A DNA stretch of 64,000 nucleotides from Puccinellia tenuiflora (Eukaryota; Streptophyta; Magnoliopsida; Poales; Poaceae): the NCBI GenBank assembly GCA_012064385.1, contig QRDG01000519.1:695011-759010 (forward strand), given 5' to 3'. A program made the translations under genes and the position numbers. The notes below the pieces were generated by a model that ran no database searches, was not told the origin of the DNA, and saw nothing but the letters and a program-made list of their open reading frames with translations. This document shows positions 57,576 through 64,000 of this stretch, in pieces (within the stretch, counting starts at the first letter, position 1; each line of letters begins with the position of its first letter).

Positions 57576-59189
57576 GGGTGATTGCTAGTGATTAAGAGTT
57601 GGGTGGTGCCCCAAGCGAAGGCGGAGATGTAGCAAGCAGCAGTTTTCCCTCGATAACGAACCAAGGTTTATCGAACCAGTAGGACCTTGAAATCAACAAC
57701 AAATTGAATGTTGAAGATCTCTGGCGCTTAATCTTCAACAGAAATGGACCTGCACACACTCAACCAAAATACTTTGCCCCCAACGGCGGAAAGGTTGCCA
57801 ATCTTTCCGGTCTCCTAGAAAACAAAGCGGTTAATTGTATAGTGAAATATATGAATTATGAAAATGGACTAGAGGAGTAATGATGGTGAAAAGTGGTAAA
57901 TAAAGGTTGCAATCAATGTAAAAAGATGGATCGGGGGCCATGGGTTCACTAGTGGAGTCTCTCAAGTAAATAGAACATTCATATGATGGGTAAACAAATT
58001 ACAGCTGGGCAATTGACAAGATTATAACACAAACTTAATCTAGCTATGACAAAGAGAACATGATAATATTTAAGTAGCATCACGACAATGAACAAAGACC
58101 GTTGAGTCCAACTGCATCTTTGTCTAAAAAGTCCACCGTGGGATCGCTATCCAACCTGTCACCCATCAGTATTAAGTAAAGCAACAGACATTTGCATTAA
58201 GTAAACAGACATTAAGTAAAGCACATGAAGTAAGCAATATTAAATATCAAAATAGACTTTAACACCACTGTTTTACCCTTAGTAGCAACAGCACACCCTC
58301 GCCCTTAGACGTTTCTGTCACTCGTGCCCAGGAACAAAAGGGGGCATGAACCCACTATCTAGCATAAATACTCTCTCTTGGAGATACACACAATCACTTG
58401 GCCAAAGTAACTACGCACATCGGAGAGCATGCAAGAACATAAATCAACATATAAGAATCATGCACAATCTGATCATAACTTTATAATCCATCGGATCCCA
58501 GCAAACACATCACATAGCATTACAATAACCGATCTTGATCATGTTAGGCAGCTCACAAGATCATAAGTCATGAAGCACAAGAGAGAGAGACTACCATCTA
58601 GCTACTGCCATGGACCCAAGGTCCAAGGTGGGACTACTCACAAATCGTCCCGGAGGAAGGCATGGCGATGAAGAGCCTTCCGGGATCGATCTCCCCTCCG
58701 GCAAGGTGCCAGGATTTGGTTCAGAATCACCCCCGAATTAGGGTTTGAGGTGACGGCACCTCGGGATGACTTTTCTGGAAAATAATGGCCGCCCCGTCGT
58801 TTTTAGGGTTTTTAGGATTTTATAGGTGTCGGAGGGGGCCGAGGCGGTGCCGAGGGGGCAGGGGCGGGCCCCACCCACGGGTCCAGGGGGCGCGGCAGGC
58901 ACCCGTCTGTGGCCCCTAGGTGGCCCCCCAGGTCGCCCTTCGGTCTCCGTCTTCGTCTTGGCGTAAAAATAATCTCCGTAAATTTTGGTCCGATTCCGAG
59001 AATATTTCCAGAAGTAAATTTCTGAATCACAAAAACAACAAAAACAGGGAACTGGCACTGGGCATCTTGTCAATAGGTTAGTCCAACAAAATGCATAAAA
59101 ATGATGTGATATGATAATAGAAACATGTGACAACATCATAAAATTACCATGGATGACTCAAAAATTATAGATACGTTTGACACGTATCA
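57576..59189 (-). repeat. LTR H (minus strand)
   Basis: Begins on the minus strand at 59189 with TGATACGTGTCAAACGTATC, followed by an A+T-rich segment, and contains a G+C-rich block (58830-58950). It shares its end type and the GGGGCC-rich block with solo LTR S. Its far end near 57576 lacks a clear TG/CA boundary and target duplication. Confidence 0.6.
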
Positions 59190-59650
59190 GCATCCCCAAG
59201 CTTAACTCCTACTCGTCCTCGAGTAGGTAAGTGATAATAAAATAATTTTTGATGAGACACGCAACCAACATAATCTTGATCGAGATAGTAATGCAAAGGA
59301 CATGATGTGAATAAGGTGATCCAAAACAATTGTCTATAGTTGACATTAAGCAAACAATGATTAACAAACGCTAGCTAACAAATGCTAAAAACTTTTCATG
59401 AATAAGTGCGTTGGAGACATGGAACCATACATAAGGTTCAGAAAGAAGAATTGCAAATTATGTCTCCAATGTAAAGTATCAATCATTCTTCAAAGCATCT
59501 AATTAGTCATTCATGAAAATAGCCAAGCTCAAGTCAAGTGTTCTAATCCATCTACTACACAAATCAACTGTTTTGAAGTCTACTCAACTAGTGCAAGTAA
59601 GAAGTGGCTTTGGCAACAAGATTTTATGGCAAAGAGAACAATGATGGAGG
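59190..59650 (-). other. Internal stub of element H
   Basis: Adjacent to LTR H on its 5' side (minus-strand reading). The segment CTTGGGGATGC directly before the LTR is the likely polypurine tract, making H a 3' LTR. The rest is A+T-rich without coding and is cut by element K near 59650. Confidence 0.55.
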
Positions 59651-60344
59651 TTTGAATAAAAATACACAGTAAGCCACCAGGCTGAATAAAAATACACGGT
59701 AAGCCAACAGGCTGATGGAGCACCCGCATAATTCATTCGAGTGCAACAAAAATACAGTAAGCTTCAAGAGCTGAGTAGACTCGACAAGTCCATTCGAGTG
59801 GAAAAGAAATTCAGTAAGCTCCATGAGCTGAGTAAAACTCAAAGCAGTAAGCCAAACCGGCTGAGTACAAAGTAAGTCATGCAAAGTCAGTTGCGACTCC
59901 GTTAGCTCGAGTCTCTTCTTTACTCCCATCGGGAGCGGGCTTTTCGACTGAAGGAAAAATTGAGTTTAACCTCAATTGCAAGCAATTCAGCTTAATCTCG
60001 GGGGCTACTCCCATCGGGAGCGCTGTCGCGCCCCCGATAGCATGAGATCAATATTCAGTCGAAGCGTTACTGACTAAACCATCCTCTGTAAGCCCTCAAC
60101 GGCCGGAGTCGAATCATTTTTTACTTGTCTCTTTCAGGAACAAGACGGCGCACCCGTCGGAACAGTGATACCCGACATACCCGCATCTGCTTCGACTTCA
60201 TCGACTGCGTCTCCATCGACTGTGTCTCCATTGACTGCGTCTCCGTCGACTAAGACGATCGCACCTTCTTCGACTATGCCTGCTCGACATGCTGCTCTTA
60301 GTCTCTGCCCGATTCTTCGAATCAACTAGACACTCGGGGGCTAC
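59651..60344 (+). mobile_element. Truncated upstream copy of element K (3' internal end)
   Basis: Near-identical to 62960-63648, the last 0.7 kb of K's internal region, including AAGCC/GGCTG hairpins and the GGGGGCTAC end. It directly precedes LTR K1, so LTR K1 is at once the 3' LTR of this truncated copy and the 5' LTR of the complete one. Confidence 0.85.
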
Positions 60345-60766
60345 TGACGGGGATATACCCTTCGGGTCCCCTATCATTGGTATACCTGGTGCGATCAGAT
60401 CTACGGCCCACCTGGCAGGCCCAAAGAAGCCCATGAAGCACGACTTGGAGTACAATACAAGAAAACATGTAAACCCTACCGGGCTCCCTTTATAAAGCCA
60501 GGCAGGGGCACCCCACGGGGGACAGAGAGAGGCATAGCCCTAGCGAGACCACGTCTCACACCATTGCCCTTGCGGCCACCATGTAACTTCACATCATCAT
60601 CTATACAGATCAGACAAGCAGGGTGTAGGTCTTTACCTCACCACGAGGGGCCGAACCTGGGTAAATCCTTACTTGTCAGCCGACGGAACTACCAGCGCGC
60701 ACCTCTCTCCCCCTCAATCAACCCGGGGTACTCGACCCAGGGATTTGCCGAGCCCTAACCTCGACA
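60345..60766 (+). repeat. Element K LTR 1
   Basis: 422 bp, TGACGGGGATATACCC...ACCTCGACA. It has a TATA box (60489-60497, TTTATAAAG) and a GAACCTGGGTAA segment (about 60653-60664), also found in LTR C. Confidence 0.88.
60489..60497 (+). promoter_or_regulatory. TATA box of LTR K1
   Basis: TTTATAAAG in GGCTCCCTTTATAAAGCCAG. In LTR K2 the same place reads TTGATAAAG, a weakened box. Confidence 0.6.
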
Positions 60767-60768
60767 AT

Positions 60769-60784
60769 TGGCGCCGTCTGTGGG
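60769..60784 (+). other. Element K primer-binding site
   Basis: TGGCGCCGTCTGTGGG two bases after the LTR, as in many plant gypsy elements outside the chromovirus group. Confidence 0.75.
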
Positions 60785-62150
60785 AAAAAACGCGTGCTGG
60801 ATTCAATGTTTCGGCGGCTCCAATCTTCATCAACAACGTCTGCTAGATCGCATCCGATTCAACGCCGTCGCGATTGCTTCGCTGCCACGGACCAATGCTT
60901 TTCGGTCCACGCGGATCTAGAAGAGCAGATGGATGGCGGCGGACTCTGAGGAGAATCGCCGGATGATCTCAGGTCCGATCCACACAGCTACACGTAAGTA
61001 CGGGTGTAGATCGATTTCCCAGGTCCAACGATCCTATGCGGCCGTGACTGGTTTTTCTAACCCAATCAGACTAACCTCTCTTTTTATCTTACGCATTGAT
61101 TACTCTATCAATCAATTTTTTATTTGGACATAATCCTTTGCATGCATATTGTGGGCATGTACGCACTGTTTGGAGAAACGAAACATGGAGACAAGCCGCG
61201 AATCGCTCTGACGTGCTACCAGACGGCAGGGAGGTCTACTTTGCGACTACGTCCGGCCGCGAATTGTTGTCGCGACTCCGTCTGACGCTGGTCTTCATCG
61301 CCGTGACTCCGTTCGGCTAAAAAGTCCAACCAACTCCGACTCCCTCGACCTCCTCACGACTGTCGCGTAACAAGCATGCGAACATGGAGAACGATGCCGC
61401 TGCTGCGATCACGCGCGGTTTATCAGACCGCGTCTCATTCAGCAGGCACAGCTCCATCTCGCCTACGGCGCTAGGTGGAAGTCGCGACCATCGTCGACCC
61501 ACCTCGAGCATCTTCCACGACTCGACTACTACGGCGACGATCGACATCGACCCGTCGCGGACAATTTCGGCATCGCCAACATCCTCTTCCACTGCACCGA
61601 CTCCGTCGTGGATATCAACAACACGTTGTTCCGGCTTAACCGCTTTCGTCGACTCCGCCTCCAACACTCGGGGGCTACCGGCCACGCCTTCGTCGACCCC
61701 GCCTTTGTCGGCTCCGCTTCCGACACTCGGGGGCTGGCGACTCCGCTTTCGTCAACTCCGCGTTCGTCGACTCCGCCTCCGACACTCGTGGGCTGGCGGC
61801 CCCACCATCGTCGACTCCGTCTCCAATACTCGGGGGCTGTCGGCCTCGCCTTCATCGGCCCGTCTCCGACGCTCGGAGGCTGATGCTTCACCTTCATTCA
61901 CTTCCGCCGCGTGGACTACTTCCTCCGCGTCGACTCCGGTCCGCCGCGTCGACTACTTCCGCCGCGTCGACTCCGGTCCGCCGCGTCGACTACCTCCGCG
62001 CGTTGACTCCGGTCCGCTGCGACAACAAAATCGCCTTGGCCGCACCCGATGCTCTCCCGGGTGCTGCGCCACACAGGCCACAGCATACTCGTCTCGGCCG
62101 CATCCGATGCTCTTCCGGGTGTTGCGCCGCACAGGCCACAAACAAATTTG
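60785..62150 (+). other. Element K 5' internal region, no gag-pol
   Basis: No retroviral domain is visible. A possible splice donor (CACGTAAGT, about 60990) follows a short leader. From about 61380 the DNA is C+G-rich and built from Ser/Pro/Thr-coding, GTCGACTCCG-like repeats. It gives a 271-codon frame (61384-62199) that I judge to be repeat-derived, not a gene. Confidence 0.6.
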
Positions 62151-62159
62151 CCTAGGCCG

Positions 62160-62640
62160 TCACCCGACGCGCTCGGGGGCTTGCGCCATACAGGTCTAAG
62201 TTAAAACCTAGGCCGTCACCCGACGCACTCGGGGGCTGCGCCATACAGGTTCCACTCGAAAATCCTAGGCCGTCACCCGACGCACTCGGGGGCTTGCGCC
62301 ATACAGGTCTAAGTTAAAACCTAGGCCGTCACCCGACGCACTCGGGGGCTGCGCCATACAGGTTCCACTCGAAAATCCTAGGCCGTCACCCGACGCACTC
62401 GGGGGCTTGCGCCATACAGGTCTAAGTTAAAACCTAGGCCATCACCCGACGCACCCGGGGGCTGCGCCATACAGGTTCCACTCGAAAATCCTAGGCCGTC
62501 ACCCGACGCACTCGGGGGCTTGCGCCATACAGGTCTAAGTTAAAACCTAGGCCGTCACCCGACGCACCCGGGGGCTGCGCCATACAGGTTCCACTCGAAA
62601 ATCCTAGGCCGCACTCGAACACTCGGGGGCTGCGCCATAC
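62160..62640 (+). repeat. 113-bp tandem repeat with polypurine-like core in element K
   Basis: Repeat period of 113 bp: CAGGTCTAAG occurs at 62191, 62304, 62417 and 62530; CAGGTTCCACTCG at 62246, 62359, 62472 and 62585. Each unit is two half-units of about 56 bp, both with CCTAGGCCGTCACCCGACGC followed by CACTCGGGGGCT. The core CCCGA-CGCAC-TCGGG is a perfect 5-bp stem, for example at 62219-62233. Confidence 0.9.
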
Positions 62641-62649
62641 AGGTCCAAC

Positions 62650-63180
62650 AACACAGTAGGCCGTTCGGCTGAGCAAATACTCGATATGTTTGTCGAGTCC
62701 ACCAAGTAGGCCGCCAGGCTGAATGAACACTCGAACCCTTTCGAGTCACACAAGTAGGCCGCCAGGCTGAATGAACACTCGAACCCTTTCGAGTCACACG
62801 AGTAAGCCGTCGGGCTGAGCATACACTCGAACCCATTCGAGTCACACGAGTAAGCCGTCGGGCTGAGCATACACTCGAACGCATTCGAGTCACACGAGTA
62901 AGCCGTCAGGCTGAGCAAGCACTCGAAAAGTGCAAATACACAGTAAGCCACTAGGCTGAATAAAAATACACAATAAGCCACCAGGCTGAATAAAAATACA
63001 CGGTAAGCCAACAGGCTGATGGAGCACCCGGATAATTCATTCGAATGCAACAAAAATACAGTAAGCTTCAAGAGCTGAGTAGACTCGACAAGTCCATTCG
63101 AGTGGAAAAGAAATTCAGTAAGCTCCATGAGCTGAGTAAAACTCAAAGCAGTAAGCCAAACCGGCTGAGTACAAAGTAAG
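62650..63180 (+). repeat. Hairpin array in element K
   Basis: Units of 48 bp at 62704-62935, each with AGCC..GGCT and ACTCGAA..TTCGAGT inverted repeats (ACTCGAA arms at 62729, 62777, 62825 and 62873). Shorter units of about 30 bp (AAATACACAGTAAGCCACC...) follow to 63025, then variants with AGCTC-CAT-GAGCT and AGCTT-CAA-GAGCT. The same end part occurs upstream at 59651-59880. Confidence 0.8.
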
Positions 63181-63648
63181 TCATGCAAAGTCAGTTGCGA
63201 CTCCGTTAGCTCGAGTCTCTTCTTTACTCCCATCGGGAGCGGGCTTTTCGACTGAAGGAAAAATTGAGTTTAACTTCAATTGCAAGCAATTCAGCTTAAT
63301 CTCGGGGACTACTCCCATCGGGAGCGCTGTCGTGCCCCCGATAGCATGAGATCAATATTCAGTCGAAGCGTTACTGACTAAACCATCCTCTGTAAGCCCT
63401 CAACGGCCGGAGTCGAATCATTTTTTACTTGTCTCTTTCAGGAACACGACGGCGCACCCGTTGGAACAGTGATACCCGACATACCCGCATCTGCTTCGAC
63501 TACATCGACTGCGTCTCCATCGACTGTGTCTCCATTGACTGCGTCTCCGTCGACTAAGACGATCGCACCTTCTTCGACTATGCCTGCTCGACATGCTGCT
63601 CTTAGTCTCTGCCCGATTCTTCTAATCAACCAGACACTCGGGGGCTAC

Positions 63649-64000
63649 TGACGGGGATATACCCTTCGGGTCCCCTATCATTGGTATACCTGGTGCGATC
63701 AGATCTACGGCCCACCTGGCAGGCCCAAAGAAGCCCATGAAGCACGACTTGGAGTACAATACAAGAAAACATGTAAACCCTACCGGGCTCCCTTGATAAA
63801 GCCAGGCAGGGGCACCCCACGGGGGACAGAGAGAGGCATAGCCCTAGCGAGACCACGTCTCACACCATTGCCCTTGCGGCCACCATGTAACTTCACATCA
63901 TCATCTATACAGATCAGACAAGCAGGATGTAGGTCTTTACCTCACCACGAGGGGCCGAACCTGGGTAAATCCTTACTTGTCAGCCGACGGAACTACCAGC
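63649..64000 (+). repeat. Element K LTR 2 (cut by window end)
   Basis: First 352 bases of the second LTR, preceded by the GGGGGCTAC polypurine end (63640-63648). The right end and target duplication lie outside the window. Confidence 0.88.

Noticed and set aside
61384..62199. 271-codon frame in element K
   Set aside because: Built from GTCGACTCCG-type and PPT-like repeats with Ser/Pro/Thr/Arg bias; no domain, and its end lies in a 113-bp tandem repeat.
62650..63180. tRNA or tRNA-like genes in the hairpin array of K
   Set aside because: Hairpins do not form a cloverleaf and there are no A and B box sequences.

Overview
This is a plant nuclear window that consists almost entirely of nested transposable elements. 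The density and nesting, LTRs of 3.8-5.6 kb, BARE/Angela-like LTR pieces, L1-type LINE remains and Ty3/gypsy elements with initiator-Met primer sites point to a large grass genome, most likely Triticeae (wheat, barley, Aegilops or rye). The lineage is inferred from element style, not from a species marker. I see no intact single-copy host gene, no rRNA or tRNA gene and no CRISPR array.

Layout. (1) 1-20340: an old DNA-transposon-like block with two broken minus-strand genes: a tandem double-Ulp1 cysteine-protease gene (975-4751) and a DUF1985/plant-mobile-domain-like gene (15436-19576). Its introns and flanks are filled with a one-orientation AGTTCA motif. Retroelement A (4809-15137, TSD AAAGT) sits between or inside them. 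(2) 20361-21930: unassigned sequence with one degraded reading frame. (3) 21931-23341: a fragment of a minus-strand LTR (E). (4) 23342-34584: Ty3/gypsy element C, with broken gag, protease, RT and integrase remnants and a broken antisense gene downstream of pol. Its two flanks do not share a TSD. (5) 34585-54932: minus-strand element D, with one 5' LTR, a primer site and an unfamiliar 269-codon frame. Element B (35487-49355, TSD GGAGG) and a solo LTR S (49394-50788, TSD ATAGA) are inserted inside that frame. (6) 54933-56838: relics of a LINE. (7) 56855-59650: two minus-strand LTR fragments, G and H, with a stub of internal sequence. (8) 59651-64000: non-autonomous element K in an internal-LTR-internal-LTR tandem arrangement, carrying arrays of short inverted repeats.

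How it fits together. Elements A, B and D are non-autonomous large-LTR elements with tRNA-iMet primer sites. A and B also share a PPT-proximal hairpin. They should depend on an autonomous chromovirus-like partner elsewhere. C and K share an LTR module and a GGGGGCTAC polypurine end, so K may be mobilised by C-like relatives. The signals most worth following are a three-stem module kept by apparent compensatory change in four LTR families (A, B, D, E), the hairpin arrays of K, the solitary five-knuckle zinc protein of B, and the orphan frame of D. Many premature stops are TAG where CAG is the likely ancestor, as expected from deamination in silenced DNA.
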